The notes: generated by a model from the sequence alone, not told the origin. Shown: positions 1-8,330, counted from the first letter of the stretch. The stretch is 64,000 bases of DNA from Streptomyces fumanus (GCF_014655295.1 NZ_BNBI01000014.1:124001-188000); one strand, 5' to 3'. A program made the numbers and translations.

Positions 1-487
1 GCGACTCCGGCGCGTTGAGCGCCTCGATCAGCAGGACCGCGCCGATCCGGTCGGCCGCGCGGGCCGCCAGGACCAGGTTCTCCAGCGCGAGCGCGTCCTG
101 CTCGGCCGGGTCCACGCCCTCGACGCGGTTGCCGTACAGCGCGTTGAGCGCCGTGCACCCGAGCGAGTGGGCGAAGTCCGCGGCCACGTCGATGTTGGCG
201 CGGAACCGGTCCGACTCCTCGCCGGGGAGCGACAGGGCGCCGCGGTCGGGGCCGGGGAGCCGCCCGGCGTAGAAGTTCAGGCCCGTGAGCCGGACGCCCG
301 CGTCCTCGATCGCCCGCCGCAGGGCGTCCAGTGCGGACCGCTCGGGGGTGGGGGAGTCGATCCAGGGCCACCACAGCTCGACCGCGGTGAAGCCGGCCGC
401 GGCGGCGGCCGCGGGGCGCTCCAGGAGCGGGAGTTCCGTGAAGAGGATCGACAGGTTGACGTTGAAGCGCTGGTCTGCGAATCCCAT
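1..487 (-). CDS. hyi: Hydroxypyruvate isomerase-like TIM-barrel protein, C-terminus cut by window edge
   Basis: About 162 residues are visible from an ATG at 487; the gene runs off the left edge. The N-terminus (MGFADQRFNVNLSILFTELP, then an AGFTAVELWWPW segment and LTGLNFYAGR) is the first third of the xylose-isomerase-like TIM-barrel fold seen in Hyi, which interconverts hydroxypyruvate and tartronate semialdehyde. A later segment, RVEGVDPAEQ followed by LLIEALN, carries one of the metal-binding glutamates of this family. Context supports the call: the enzyme acts after glyoxylate carboligase in disposal of glyoxylate from allantoin, and urate and allantoin genes fill this window. It is transcribed divergently from the gene at 624, and its promoter region holds two boxes (517-531, 538-552) also found at malate synthase and allantoinase. 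Glyoxylate carboligase is expected off the left edge; that is inference. Confidence 0.85.
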   Translation of the reverse strand, partial: MGFADQRFNVNLSILFTELPLLERPAAAAAAGFTAVELWWPWIDSPTPERSALDALRRAIEDAGVRLTGLNFYAGRLPGPDRGALSLPGEESDRFRANIDVAADFAHSLGCTALNALYGNRVEGVDPAEQDALALENLVLAARAADRIGAVLLIEALNAPES

Positions 488-516
488 GGGGTCCCGCGCT
501 CCCTTCCGTGGTCTGA

Positions 517-552
517 TTCCGTATTACGGAAGTTCATTTCTGCGTAATGGAA
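517..552. promoter_or_regulatory. Tandem AllR-type operator pair upstream of hyi
   Basis: Two 15-bp boxes lie 30 and 51 bp upstream of the hyi start. Box one (517-531) is TTCCGTATTACGGAA, a perfect palindrome with 7-bp arms. Box two (538-552) is TTCTGCGTAATGGAA. Their starts are exactly 21 bp apart, two helical turns. The same architecture recurs at 40204-40239 and 42487-42522. Recognition by the IclR protein encoded at 41601-42407 is inferred from position and shared function. The boxes also sit between hyi and the divergent gene at 624, so they may control both. Confidence 0.75.
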
Positions 553-623
553 GATTGCCGGGGGGTGTCGGAGGTTGTCAAGGGGGGTCGGCGGAATCCG
601 GCGCCGCGCGTTAGGTTGAGCGC

Positions 624-875
624 GTGCGATTGAGAGTGGAGTTCACGACCGAGCCCTTCGACCTCGACGAGGCGCCCGCCCACGCGCTGGTGGCCCGCGA
701 GGTGATCGAGGCGGCGGGGCTGGACGAGGTGGACGTCGGCCCCTTCGGCAACACCGCGGCGGGCGGCGCGGACGCGGTGCTCACCGCCCTGGACGCCCTG
801 CTGCGCCGGACCCTGGACGCGGGCGCCACCCGGATCTCCCTCCAGGTCAACGTCGTCGAGGCGGACGAGCGGTGA
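624..875 (+). CDS. Small MTH1187/YkoF-like (thiamine-binding family) protein
   Basis: An 83-residue protein from a GTG start. The core (VDVGPFGNTAAGGADAVLTA, then ALLRRTLDAGATRISLQVNV) matches the pattern of the MTH1187/UPF0045 family: a GPFGT-like loop, an amphipathic helix and a final beta strand. Known members are small ferredoxin-fold proteins, some of which bind thiamine. The specific ligand cannot be read from sequence. The stop overlaps the GTG of the next gene (GTGA at 872-875), so the two are probably co-translated. It is divergent from hyi and shares the regulatory region with the paired boxes at 517-552, suggesting co-regulation with glyoxylate metabolism. No signal peptide is seen. 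Confidence 0.6.
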   Translation: MRLRVEFTTEPFDLDEAPAHALVAREVIEAAGLDEVDVGPFGNTAAGGADAVLTALDALLRRTLDAGATRISLQVNVVEADER

Positions 876-1240
876 CCGGCGGCGCGGCCGAGTCGTTCAT
901 CGCCGCCGTCAAGCCCCTGGTCGACGCCATCGGCGGCGAGCTGGTCCCGCCCGACGAGGCCGGCCAGGACGACGTGGTGCTCTCCTGGGACGGCGCCGAG
1001 GCCGTCGCGGTCAAGCTGCCGCAGCTCGCCGACTCCCTCGACCACATCCTGGCCGCCCTGGAGCGCCGGCAGGGCAGACCCCTGGCGGATCTGGACCGCA
1101 AGGCCAAGCAGGAGGTGGTGCGGATGCTGGAGGCGCGCGGCGCCTTCTCTGTGCGCCACGGCGTGGAGACCGTCGCGAGCGCCCTGGGCGTCAGCCGCTT
1201 CACCGTCTACAACTACCTCAACCGCGAGAAGGGCTCCTGA
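872..1240 (+). CDS. Helix-turn-helix regulator, YheO/DauR C-terminal-like
   Basis: A 122-residue protein starting at a GTG that overlaps the upstream stop. Residues about 75-118 (KAKQEVVRMLEARGAFSVRH, then a segment ending in ASALGVSRFTVYNYLN) form a clear helix-turn-helix that resembles the C-terminal DNA-binding domain of YheO/DauR-type regulators. The N-terminal 70 residues are not a recognisable PAS domain and may be a shortened sensor. It is cytoplasmic. Because it sits just before the urate operon, it is a candidate local regulator of purine catabolism; that role is inference. A strong terminator hairpin follows at 1266. Confidence 0.65.
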   Translation: MTGGAAESFIAAVKPLVDAIGGELVPPDEAGQDDVVLSWDGAEAVAVKLPQLADSLDHILAALERRQGRPLADLDRKAKQEVVRMLEARGAFSVRHGVETVASALGVSRFTVYNYLNREKGS

Positions 1241-1265
1241 CCTGCGCTTTCGCGCCGTAGCACAC

Positions 1266-1300
1266 GCCGCCGTCCGGCAATCGGACGGCGGCTTTGTTTA
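1266..1300 (+). terminator. Rho-independent-type terminator after the HTH gene
   Basis: A perfect 11-bp stem (GCCGCCGTCCG, loop GCAAT, CGGACGGCGGC; 1266-1292) is followed by TTTGTTTA. It separates the 624-1240 gene pair from the urate operon promoter. Confidence 0.8.
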
Positions 1301-1309
1301 CCGCGAATT

Positions 1310-1325
1310 TTCAACAAACTGTTGA
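1310..1325. promoter_or_regulatory. Palindromic operator candidate upstream of the urate operon
   Basis: TTCAACAAACTGTTGA contains a perfect TCAACA/TGTTGA inverted repeat with a 3-nt spacer. It lies 66 bp before the OHCU decarboxylase start. Similar 16-mers occur at 40241-40256 (malate synthase promoter) and 42599-42614 (allantoinase promoter); all three fit TTCAAY-N5-GTTGA. The cognate regulator is unknown. Confidence 0.55.
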
Positions 1326-1391
1326 CGCTGTGTTGCGGAGCGCGTTAGCTATCGGCACGCCAGTTCAGCACAAGGCCACGGAGGCTCTCCC

Positions 1392-1910
1392 GTGACGTCC
1401 ACTTCCCCGCCGCCGGGCCTGGCCCGTTTCAACACCCTTGAGGAATCCGCGGCGTTCGCCGCGCTCCACGAGGCGTGTGCCTCCACGGCGTGGGTACGGC
1501 GGCTGCTCGCCGCCCGCCCCTGCGCCACCGTCGAGGACCTGTACGCCGCGAGCGACGCCGCCATGGCCGACCTGACGGCGGCGGACCTCGCGGAGGCGAT
1601 GGCCGGGCACCCGCCGATCGGCCGCCCCAGGCCCGGCGACCCCACGTCCGCCCGGGAGCAGAGCGGCATGGCCGGCGCCTCCGCGCAACTCAAGGCGGAG
1701 ATGCTGGAGTTGAACCTCGCCTACCAGGAGAAGTTCGGCCATGTGTTCCTCATCTGCGCCACCGGCCGCAGCGCCGAGCAGATGCGGGACGCCGTGAAGG
1801 AGCGGATCGGCAACTCGCCCGAGCAGGAGCGGGAGATCGTCCGCACCGAACTGGGCAGGATCAACCGCATCCGGCTGGCCCGACTCGTCGAAGAGGACGC
1901 CCGACCATGA
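1392..1910 (+). CDS. uraD: 2-oxo-4-hydroxy-4-carboxy-5-ureidoimidazoline (OHCU) decarboxylase
   Basis: A 172-residue cytoplasmic enzyme from a GTG start. It decarboxylates OHCU to S-allantoin, the last step of urate oxidation. Visible family motifs are GHPPIG (catalytic-type His about residue 73), an EQSGM segment and the hallmark FGHVFLICATGRSAEQM near residues 115-132. Length fits the family (about 160-175). It is the first gene of a tight operon: the stop overlaps the ATG of HIU hydrolase at 1907, and urate oxidase follows. A candidate operator lies at 1310-1325. Confidence 0.95.
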   Translation: MTSTSPPPGLARFNTLEESAAFAALHEACASTAWVRRLLAARPCATVEDLYAASDAAMADLTAADLAEAMAGHPPIGRPRPGDPTSAREQSGMAGASAQLKAEMLELNLAYQEKFGHVFLICATGRSAEQMRDAVKERIGNSPEQEREIVRTELGRINRIRLARLVEEDARP

Positions 1911-2305
1911 GCACCAGCACCACCGCCTCCGTGTCCACGCACGTCCTGGACACCAGCGCCGGCCGCCCCGCCGAGGGCATCGCCGTCCGCCTCGCCGCCC
2001 GCGCCGGGCACGAGGGGGACTGGCAGGACCTCGGCGGCTCCGCGACCGACGCCGACGGGCGCTGCAAGGACCTCCCGGCGCTGCCGGAGGGCACCACCCA
2101 CGTACGGCTCGACTTCGCGGTGGAGCCGTACTTCGACACATCAGCGAATCAGCGAGCCGATGCGCAGCAGGACGCCCCCGCGAATCGGGACAGCGGTGCG
2201 TTCTTCCCCGAGGTGGCCATCACCTTCGCCGTCAAGCCCGGCGAGCACTACCACGTACCGCTGCTGCTCAACCCGTTCGGCTACTCCGTTTACCGAGGGA
2301 GCTAG
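1907..2305 (+). CDS. uraH: 5-hydroxyisourate hydrolase
   Basis: A 132-residue transthyretin-like protein whose ATG overlaps the preceding stop. It hydrolyses 5-hydroxyisourate, the product of urate oxidase, to OHCU. The signatures are STHVLDTSAGRPAEGIAVRL at the N-terminus and the C-terminal tetrapeptide YRGS, which completes the active site in this family. The segment DTSANQRADAQQDAPANRDS before FFPEV is longer than the short loop usual in homologues and is probably a surface insertion. Only 6 bp separate it from the urate oxidase start. Confidence 0.95.
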   Translation: MSTSTTASVSTHVLDTSAGRPAEGIAVRLAARAGHEGDWQDLGGSATDADGRCKDLPALPEGTTHVRLDFAVEPYFDTSANQRADAQQDAPANRDSGAFFPEVAITFAVKPGEHYHVPLLLNPFGYSVYRGS

Positions 2306-2311
2306 CGACAC

Positions 2312-3235
2312 ATGCCGACGATCCTGGGACAGAACCAGTACGGCAAGGCCGAGAACCGAGTCGTCAAGATCACGCGGGACGGCGCCACCCACCACATCAA
2401 GGACCTCAACGTCTCCGTCGCCCTCTCCGGCGACATGGAGGAGGTCCACTACTCCGGCTCCAACGCCAACGTCCTGCCGACCGACACCACCAAGAACACG
2501 GTGTTCGCGTTCGCCAAGGAGTACGGCATCGAGTCCGCCGAGCAGTTCGGCATCCACCTCGCCCGGCACTTCGTCACCTCCCAGGAGCCGATCCACCGCG
2601 CCCGGATCCGCATCGAGGAGTACGCCTGGGAGCGGATCGAGACCTCCGACGCCAACTCCAAGTTCATCGGCGCCGACGAGGTCAAGCACTCCTTCGTCCG
2701 CAAGGGCCAGGAGACCCGCCTCACCCAGATCACCTACGACGGCGAGAAGTGGGAGGTGATCTCCGGTCTGAAGGACCTGGTGGTGATGAACTCGACCAAC
2801 TCCGAGTTCTGGGGCTACGTCAAGGACAAGTACACCACCCTCCAGGAGGCGTACGACCGCATCCTGGCCACCCAGGTCGCCGCCCGCTGGCGGTTCAACT
2901 GGACCGACGACGAGCAGAAGGCGCCCCACTGGGAGAAGTCCTACGAGCAGGTGAAGAAGCACATGCTCCAGGCGTTCGCCGAGACGTACTCGCTCTCGCT
3001 GCAGCAGACCCTGTACCAGATGGGTGCGCGCATCATCAACCACCGCGGCGAGATCGACGAGGTCCGCTTCTCGCTGCCGAACAAGCACCACTTCCTGGTC
3101 GACCTGGAGCCGTTCGGCCTCAAGAACGACAACGAGGTGTACTTCGCCGCCGACCGCCCCTACGGCCTGATCGAGGCCACGGTACTGCGGGACGGCTGCG
3201 AGGCACGGATCCCGGTCGACATGACCAACCTCTGA
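2312..3235 (+). CDS. uox: Urate oxidase (uricase)
   Basis: A 307-residue, cofactor-free urate oxidase converting urate and O2 to 5-hydroxyisourate and H2O2. The T-fold signatures are visible: LGQNQYGKAENRVVKITR at the N-terminus, VLPTDTTKNTVFAFAKEYG (catalytic-type Thr about 58-60), and NKHHFLVDLEPFGL near the C-terminus with the active-site His. Length matches bacterial and fungal uricases (about 295-310). It is third in the uraD-uraH-uox operon. The hairpin at 3244-3280 separates it from the downstream permease and may attenuate read-through. Confidence 0.97.
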   Translation: MPTILGQNQYGKAENRVVKITRDGATHHIKDLNVSVALSGDMEEVHYSGSNANVLPTDTTKNTVFAFAKEYGIESAEQFGIHLARHFVTSQEPIHRARIRIEEYAWERIETSDANSKFIGADEVKHSFVRKGQETRLTQITYDGEKWEVISGLKDLVVMNSTNSEFWGYVKDKYTTLQEAYDRILATQVAARWRFNWTDDEQKAPHWEKSYEQVKKHMLQAFAETYSLSLQQTLYQMGARIINHRGEIDEVRFSLPNKHHFLVDLEPFGLKNDNEVYFAADRPYGLIEATVLRDGCEARIPVDMTNL

Positions 3236-3243
3236 CGCGGGAC

Positions 3244-3280
3244 GCGGGCCCCCGGTCCCGGCACCGGGGCCGGGGCCCGC
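3244..3280 (+). terminator. GC-rich hairpin between urate oxidase and the permease
   Basis: GCGGGCCCC (3244-3252) pairs with GGGGCCCGC (3272-3280). There is no T-run, so it could be a weak terminator, an attenuator or an mRNA-stabilising stem. Confidence 0.45.
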
Positions 3281-3298
3281 CACACCGGAGGGAACACC

Positions 3299-4714
3299 AT
3301 GGCACAGCCTGCAAAGGGGCCGGCGAAAGCCCCCTGTTCCACCCCGCCGGAGCACATCGAGGACGCCGTCACGTCCGTGCACCCGGTGGACGAGAAGCTC
3401 CACCCCTCGCGGCTCGTCCCCGCCGCGCTCCAGCACATCGCCGCCATGTACGCGGGCGTCGTCACTCCTCCGCTCATCATCGGCCAGGCGTGCGGCCTCG
3501 ATCTCGCGGCCCGCACCCGGCTGATCGCCGCGTCACTGCTCATCGCCGGTGTGGCGACCCTGGTCCAGACCATCGGGGCCGGGAAGTTCGCCGGCAACCG
3601 GCTGCCGTTCGTCAACGCCGCCTCCTCGGCCGGCATCGCCCCGATCCTGGCGATCGCCGAGACCAACGACAAAGGCACCCAACTCCCCGCCGTCTACGGC
3701 GCGGTGATGGTCGCCGGGGCCTTCTGCCTGGCCGTCGGACCGTTCTTCGGCCGACTGCTGCGCTTCTTCCCGCCGCTGGTCACCGGCGTGGTGATCACCC
3801 TCATCGGGGTCACGCTGATGCCGGTCCCGGTGAGCTGGGCGCAGGGCGGCGACGAGACCGCCGCCGACTTCGGCTCCATGTCCCACCTGGCGCTCGCCGC
3901 GTTCACCCTCGTCGTGATCCTGCTGATGCAGCGCTTCGGCCGGGGCTTCGTCAAGCAAGTGGCCCTGCTGTTCGGCCTGCTGGTCGGCACCCTGGCCGCC
4001 ATCCCGTTCGGCATGGCCGACTTCTCGGCCATCGGCTCCGCGCCCGTGGCCGCGCTGCCCACGCCGTTCGCCTTCGGCGCCCCCGTCTTCCAGCCCGCCG
4101 CGATCCTGTCGCTGTGCATCGTGATGCTGGTGCTGATGACCGAGTCCAGCGCCGGCATGCTCGCCCTCGGCGAGATCTGCGACCGCCGCGCGGACGCCGA
4201 GGTGATCACCCGGGGCCTGCGCACCGACGGCATCGCCACCCTGGTCGGCCCGGTCTTCGGCGGCTTCCCCACCTCCGCCTTCGCGCAGAACGTGGGCGTC
4301 GTCTCCCTGACCCGGGTGCGCAGCCGGTACGTGGTCGCCGCGGCCGGCGCCACCCTGCTGGTCCTCGGCGCCTTCCCGGTGCTCGGCGCGGTCGTCTCCC
4401 TGGTGCCGATGCCGGTGCTCGGCGGCGCGGGCATCGTGCTCTTCGGCTCGATCGCCGTCAGCGGCATCCGCACCCTGTCCGAGGCCGGACTGGACGACAG
4501 CTCCAACATCATCCTGGTGGCCGTCGCCCTCGGCGCCGGGATCATCCCGCTGGCCGCGCCGACCTTCTACGCCGACTTCCCGGCCTGGGCGCAGACCGTG
4601 CTCGGCTCCGGCATCAGCGCCGGCGCGATCGTCGCGGTCACGCTCAACCTGTTCTTCCACCATCTCGGCACCCGGAGCGGCTCCACGGCGGCTCCGGCAC
4701 TCAAATCCTCCTAG
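3299..4714 (+). CDS. NCS2-family purine permease (urate/xanthine type)
   Basis: A 471-residue polytopic membrane protein with about 14 hydrophobic segments after a short hydrophilic N-terminus (EKLHPSRLVPAALQHIAAMY). It carries the nucleobase-ascorbate transporter signature QNVGVVSLTR and an upstream MTESSAG segment, both substrate-site motifs. It would import a purine by cation symport. A GGAGGGAA ribosome binding site precedes the ATG. Position directly after urate oxidase and before 8-oxoguanine deaminase suggests urate or a related oxopurine as substrate; xanthine or uracil cannot be excluded. A paralogue lies at 6373. Confidence 0.9.
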   Translation: MAQPAKGPAKAPCSTPPEHIEDAVTSVHPVDEKLHPSRLVPAALQHIAAMYAGVVTPPLIIGQACGLDLAARTRLIAASLLIAGVATLVQTIGAGKFAGNRLPFVNAASSAGIAPILAIAETNDKGTQLPAVYGAVMVAGAFCLAVGPFFGRLLRFFPPLVTGVVITLIGVTLMPVPVSWAQGGDETAADFGSMSHLALAAFTLVVILLMQRFGRGFVKQVALLFGLLVGTLAAIPFGMADFSAIGSAPVAALPTPFAFGAPVFQPAAILSLCIVMLVLMTESSAGMLALGEICDRRADAEVITRGLRTDGIATLVGPVFGGFPTSAFAQNVGVVSLTRVRSRYVVAAAGATLLVLGAFPVLGAVVSLVPMPVLGGAGIVLFGSIAVSGIRTLSEAGLDDSSNIILVAVALGAGIIPLAAPTFYADFPAWAQTVLGSGISAGAIVAVTLNLFFHHLGTRSGSTAAPALKSS

Positions 4715-4755
4715 GGTCCTGCCGTGCCCTGCCCACGATGAGAGAAGGACGAACC

Positions 4756-6135
4756 ATGGCAGCAGTCCAGCGCACGGTGATCGAGAACGGCGCGGTGGCG
4801 ACCGTCGACGCCCGGGACACCGAGTACGCCACGGGGCACGTCGTCATCGCCGGCAACCGCATCGAGTCGGTCGGCGCGGGCGCGGCACCCGGGGGACTGG
4901 AGAACGTCGTCCGCCGGATCGACGCCTCCGGTCACCTGGTCACCCCCGGACTGGTCAACACCCACCACCACTTCTACCAGTGGATCACCCGGGGCCTGGC
5001 CACCGACCACAACCTGTTCGACTGGCTGGTCGCGCTCTACCCGACCTGGGCGCGGATCGACGAGGAGATGGTCCGGGCGGCGGCGAACGGCTCGCTGGCC
5101 ATGATGGCCCGCGGCGGCGTCACCACCGCCATGGACCACCACTACGTCTTCCCGCGCGGCACCGGCGACCTCTCCGGCGCGATCATCGGCGCCGCCCGGG
5201 AGATGGGCGTCCGCTTCACCCTGGCCCGCGGCTCGATGGACCGCGGCGAGTCCGACGGGGGACTGCCGCCGGACTTCGCGGTGGAGAGCCTCGACGACGC
5301 CCTCGCCGCCACCGAGGACACCGTACGGCGTCACCACGACCCGTCCGCCGACGCGATGACCCAGGTCGCCGTCGCCCCCTGCTCCCCCTTCTCCGTCTCC
5401 ACCGAACTGCTGCGCCAGGGCGCCGAACTGGCCCGCCGGCTCGGGGTGCGGCTGCACACCCACGGCTCGGAGACGGTGGAGGAGGAGAAGTTCTGCCACG
5501 AGCTGTTCGGCATGGGCCCCACCGACTACTTCGAGTCCACCGGCTGGCTCGGCGAGGACGTGTGGATGGCGCACTGCGTCCACATGAACGACTCCGACAT
5601 AGCCGCCTTCGCCCGCACCCGGACCGGCGTGGCCCACTGCCCCTCCTCCAACGCCCGCCTCGCGGCCGGCATCGCCCGGGTCCCCGACCTGCTCGCCGCC
5701 GGTGTCCCGGTCGGCCTCGGTGTCGACGGCACCGCTTCCAACGAGTCCGGCGAACTCCACACCGAACTGCGCAACGCCCTGCTGGTCAACCGCCTCGGCG
5801 CGCACCGCGAGGCCGCCCTCACCGCCCGGCAGGCGCTGCGCCTGGGCACCTACGGCGGCGCCCAGGTCCTCGGCCGGGCCGGGCAGATCGGCTCCCTGGA
5901 GCCGGGCAAGCTCGCCGACCTGGTGCTCTGGCGGATGGACACCCTCGCCCACGCCTCCATCGCCGACCCGGTGGCCGCCCTGGTGCTGGGCGCCGCAGCC
6001 CCCGTCACCGCCTCCTTCGTCGACGGCCGCCAGATCGTCGAGGACGGCAGGCTGCTCACCGCCGACGAGGACGCCATCGCCCGCGCCACCCGCGACGAGG
6101 CCCGCCGCCTCGCCCGGATCGCCACGGGCGGCTGA
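4756..6135 (+). CDS. 8-oxoguanine deaminase (amidohydrolase superfamily)
   Basis: A 459-residue amidohydrolase. The ATG at 4756 has a GAAGGA site; the open frame extends upstream but only as a shadow of other genes. Metal and catalytic motifs are in order: NTHHHFYQ (about 68-75), HTHGSETVEEEK with the family Glu, MAHCVHMN, and GVDGTASNE with the metal-binding Asp. This pattern fits the 8-oxoguanine/hydroxydechloroatrazine-hydrolase-like group, in which 8-oxoguanine is deaminated to urate. Its placement between two purine permeases and after urate oxidase supports that substrate, since the product would feed the adjacent enzymes. Guanine deaminase activity is the main alternative. Confidence 0.85.
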   Translation: MAAVQRTVIENGAVATVDARDTEYATGHVVIAGNRIESVGAGAAPGGLENVVRRIDASGHLVTPGLVNTHHHFYQWITRGLATDHNLFDWLVALYPTWARIDEEMVRAAANGSLAMMARGGVTTAMDHHYVFPRGTGDLSGAIIGAAREMGVRFTLARGSMDRGESDGGLPPDFAVESLDDALAATEDTVRRHHDPSADAMTQVAVAPCSPFSVSTELLRQGAELARRLGVRLHTHGSETVEEEKFCHELFGMGPTDYFESTGWLGEDVWMAHCVHMNDSDIAAFARTRTGVAHCPSSNARLAAGIARVPDLLAAGVPVGLGVDGTASNESGELHTELRNALLVNRLGAHREAALTARQALRLGTYGGAQVLGRAGQIGSLEPGKLADLVLWRMDTLAHASIADPVAALVLGAAAPVTASFVDGRQIVEDGRLLTADEDAIARATRDEARRLARIATGG

Positions 6136-6164
6136 ACACCGTACTCGCGTACGGCACTTGATCT

Positions 6165-6264
6165 CCGGCCGGGAGGGACGGCTCCCGGCCGGCAGCCGGC
6201 GACCCCCACCAGGGGTCCCGGCGGCCGGACCCGGGGCGCGCACGGGGACGCGCGCGCCCCGGGG
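6165..6264 (+). terminator. Two consecutive GC hairpins after the deaminase
   Basis: First stem: CCGGCCGGGAG (6165-6175), loop GGACGG, CTCCCGGCCGG (6182-6192), perfect. A second long stem based on CCCGGGGCGCG and CGCGCCCCGGG spans about 6230-6264. They probably end the deaminase transcript, so the second permease likely has its own promoter within 6265-6372. Confidence 0.65.
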
Positions 6265-6372
6265 CGGTTCCCCCACCCCCCGCTCACCCGTCCCTGGTCC
6301 CGCACGACCCCAGTACCACCTCCTTGACACCCACGTCGGAGTCGACGTGCAACCGACCGGAGGCGAGCCGCC

Positions 6373-7758
6373 GTGGCCGACCACCCAGTTGACGAAAAAC
6401 TGCCCCCCGTGAAGATGGCGACCACCGGCCTCCAGCACGTGGCGGCCATGTACGCGGGGGTCGTCGCCCCACCCCTGATCGTCGGCGCGGCCGTTGGCCT
6501 CTCCGGCACCGAACTGACCTTCCTGACCGGCGCCTGCCTGTTCACCGCCGGCCTCGCCACCCTGCTGCAGACCCTCGGCGTCTGGAAGATCGGCGCCAGG
6601 CTGCCCTTCGTCAACGGCGTCACCTTCGCCGGTGTCGCCCCCATGACCGCGATCGTCGCCGCCACCGACGACAAGTCCGACGCGCTGCCGCTGATCTTCG
6701 GCGCGGTCATCGTCGCCGGAGTGCTCGGCTTCCTCGCCGCGCCCGTCTTCTGCAAGGCGGTCCGCTTCTTCCCGCCGGTCGTCACCGGCACCGTCATCAC
6801 CCTGATCGGCATATCCCTGCTGCCCGTCGCCTTCGGCTGGGCCCAGGGCCCCGACAGCCGGGCCGGCGACTACGGCTCCCCGACCAATCTGGGCCTGGCC
6901 GCCCTGACCCTGGCCGTGGTGCTGCTGCTGCGCCGCTTCACCCGGGGCTTCGTCAAGCAGATCGCCGTCCTGCTGGGCCTGGTCGTCGGCACGCTCATCG
7001 CGATCCCGTTCGGCGTCACCGACTTCGGGCCGGTCGCCGACGCGGACGTGGTCGGCTTCCCGACCCCGTTCCACTTCGGGGCGCCGCAGTTCCAGATCGC
7101 GGCGATCGTGTCGATGTGCGTGGTCATGGTGGTCTCCATGACCGAGTCCACCGCGGACATGCTCGCCCTCGGCGAGATCGTCGAGCGCCCCGCCGACGAG
7201 AAGACGATCGCCGCCGGGCTGCGCGCCGACACCCTCGGCTCCGCCCTCAGCCCCCTGTTCAACGGCTTCATGTGCAGCGCCTTCGCCCAGAACATCGGGC
7301 TGGTGGCGATGACGAGGATCCGCAGCCGGTTCGTCGTCGCGGCCGGCGGCGGCTTCCTGATCCTGATGGGCCTGTGCCCGGTCGCCGCCTCGCTCATCGC
7401 CGTCGTGCCGCGCCCGGTGCTCGGCGGCGCGGGCGTCGTGCTGTTCGGCTCGGTCGCGGCCAGCGGCATCCAGACCCTGGTCCGGGCCGGGCTGGAGAAG
7501 GACAACAACGTGCTGATCGTGGCGGTCTCCCTCGCGGTCGGCATCGTCCCGATCACCGCGCCGGAGTTCTACCACGCCTTCCCGGAGACCGCGAAGATCA
7601 TTCTGGACTCGGGGATCTCCACGGGCTGTGTCGCCGCCGTCCTGCTCAACCTGGTCTTCAACCACCTGGGCAAGGGCCGCGAGGCACAGGACGTGACCCA
7701 TCCGATGGAGGCGGGCGAGGAGATCAGCGGCGCGACCCGGGCGACCGCGACCCCCTGA
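6373..7758 (+). CDS. Second NCS2-family purine permease
   Basis: A 461-residue paralogue of the permease at 3299, starting at GTG behind an ACCGGAGG site. The N-terminus (HPVDEKLPPVKMATTGLQHV) and the signature QNIGLVAMTR align with the first copy, and MTESTAD replaces MTESSAG. The FNGFMCSAFAQN segment replaces GGFPTSAFAQN, so substrate preference may differ. About 14 hydrophobic segments are visible. Two NCS2 carriers flanking one deaminase suggests separate uptake of two purines, for example xanthine and urate; which is which cannot be read from sequence. Confidence 0.88.
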   Translation: MADHPVDEKLPPVKMATTGLQHVAAMYAGVVAPPLIVGAAVGLSGTELTFLTGACLFTAGLATLLQTLGVWKIGARLPFVNGVTFAGVAPMTAIVAATDDKSDALPLIFGAVIVAGVLGFLAAPVFCKAVRFFPPVVTGTVITLIGISLLPVAFGWAQGPDSRAGDYGSPTNLGLAALTLAVVLLLRRFTRGFVKQIAVLLGLVVGTLIAIPFGVTDFGPVADADVVGFPTPFHFGAPQFQIAAIVSMCVVMVVSMTESTADMLALGEIVERPADEKTIAAGLRADTLGSALSPLFNGFMCSAFAQNIGLVAMTRIRSRFVVAAGGGFLILMGLCPVAASLIAVVPRPVLGGAGVVLFGSVAASGIQTLVRAGLEKDNNVLIVAVSLAVGIVPITAPEFYHAFPETAKIILDSGISTGCVAAVLLNLVFNHLGKGREAQDVTHPMEAGEEISGATRATATP

Positions 7759-7766
7759 CGCACGCG

Positions 7767-7793
7767 GCCGGCGCCTCCCTGCGGGGCGCCGGC
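7767..7793 (+). terminator. Terminator hairpin after the second permease
   Basis: Perfect 9-bp stem GCCGGCGCC / GGCGCCGGC (7767-7775 and 7785-7793) just after the stop, between convergent genes. Confidence 0.6.
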
Positions 7794-7883
7794 GTCCTGC
7801 CCGTGCGGCGCCGGCGGTTCTGCCCGTGCGGCGCCGACGGTTTCCTCCGTGCGGCGCCGGTGGTTCCGTCCGTGCCGTGCGGT
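7794..7883. repeat. Degenerate tandem repeat between convergent genes
   Basis: Four degenerate units of about 23 bp built on CCGTGCGGCGCCGGCGGTTC. Non-coding by context, between the permease (+) and thioesterase (-) ends. It is probably a slippage product; no function is apparent. Confidence 0.5.
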
Positions 7884-7904
7884 ACCGGCGCCCTCCCGGT
7901 GGCG

Positions 7905-8330
7905 CTACAGGCCGAACAGCGCCGGGTCGGAGGCCAGTGCCCGGAAGTACTCCCGGGGGTCCGGGACCAGCTTGCGGGCCTTGAGGTCCATCAGCCCGGC
8001 GAGGCCGTCGATCTCGGCGGCCACCGTGCCGTCCGCCTTGCGCACGGTCTGCCGGATACGGAAGGTCTTGCCCCCGGTCCACTCGAAGCCGCAGGTCACC
8101 TCCACCTGGTCACCGGCGAACAGCTCCCGCCGGTAGCGGATGCCGGTCTCCAGGGCGACCGGGCCGACGCCCTTGCCGAGGAGGGTGGACTGGCTGATCC
8201 CGGCCGCCTGGAGCAGCGACCAGCGGGCGTGCTCCGCATAGCTGAGGTACACGGCCTGGTTGAGGTGTCCCTGCACGTCTGTCTCGTACCCGCGGACGGT
8301 CACCGGAACGGAAAACGGTTCGCTCACCAC
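7905..8330 (-). CDS. Acyl-CoA thioesterase, 4HBT hotdog family
   Basis: A 141-residue single-domain hotdog thioesterase. The N-terminal motif YETDVQGHLNQAVYLSYAEH (about residues 15-34) carries the Asp and the H-x-N-x-x-Y arrangement typical of 4-hydroxybenzoyl-CoA thioesterase-like enzymes. No signal peptide is present. The acyl-CoA substrate is unknown. It lies upstream-to-downstream after the gene at 8389 on the same strand, 58 bp away, but there is no functional link to the purine genes that converge on it. Confidence 0.85.
   Translation of the reverse strand: MVSEPFSVPVTVRGYETDVQGHLNQAVYLSYAEHARWSLLQAAGISQSTLLGKGVGPVALETGIRYRRELFAGDQVEVTCGFEWTGGKTFRIRQTVRKADGTVAAEIDGLAGLMDLKARKLVPDPREYFRALASDPALFGL

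Noticed and set aside
1428..1441. TTCAACACCCTTGA inside OHCU decarboxylase as another regulatory box
   Set aside because: It lies inside coding sequence and the arm spacing differs from the three promoter copies.
2141..3436. Long minus-strand open frame opposite urate oxidase
   Set aside because: It is the antisense shadow of a clear uricase; its composition is Val/Gly/Asp/Leu-rich with no domain.
2749..4755. Upstream extension of the 8-oxoguanine deaminase frame back into urate oxidase
   Set aside because: The extension is an out-of-frame shadow of uricase and permease codons; ATG 4756 with its GAAGGA site begins the family-length protein.
4711..8082. Minus-strand frame of over 1,100 codons across the deaminase and second permease
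   Set aside because: High GC keeps antisense frames open; the sense-strand genes carry catalytic and transport signatures throughout.
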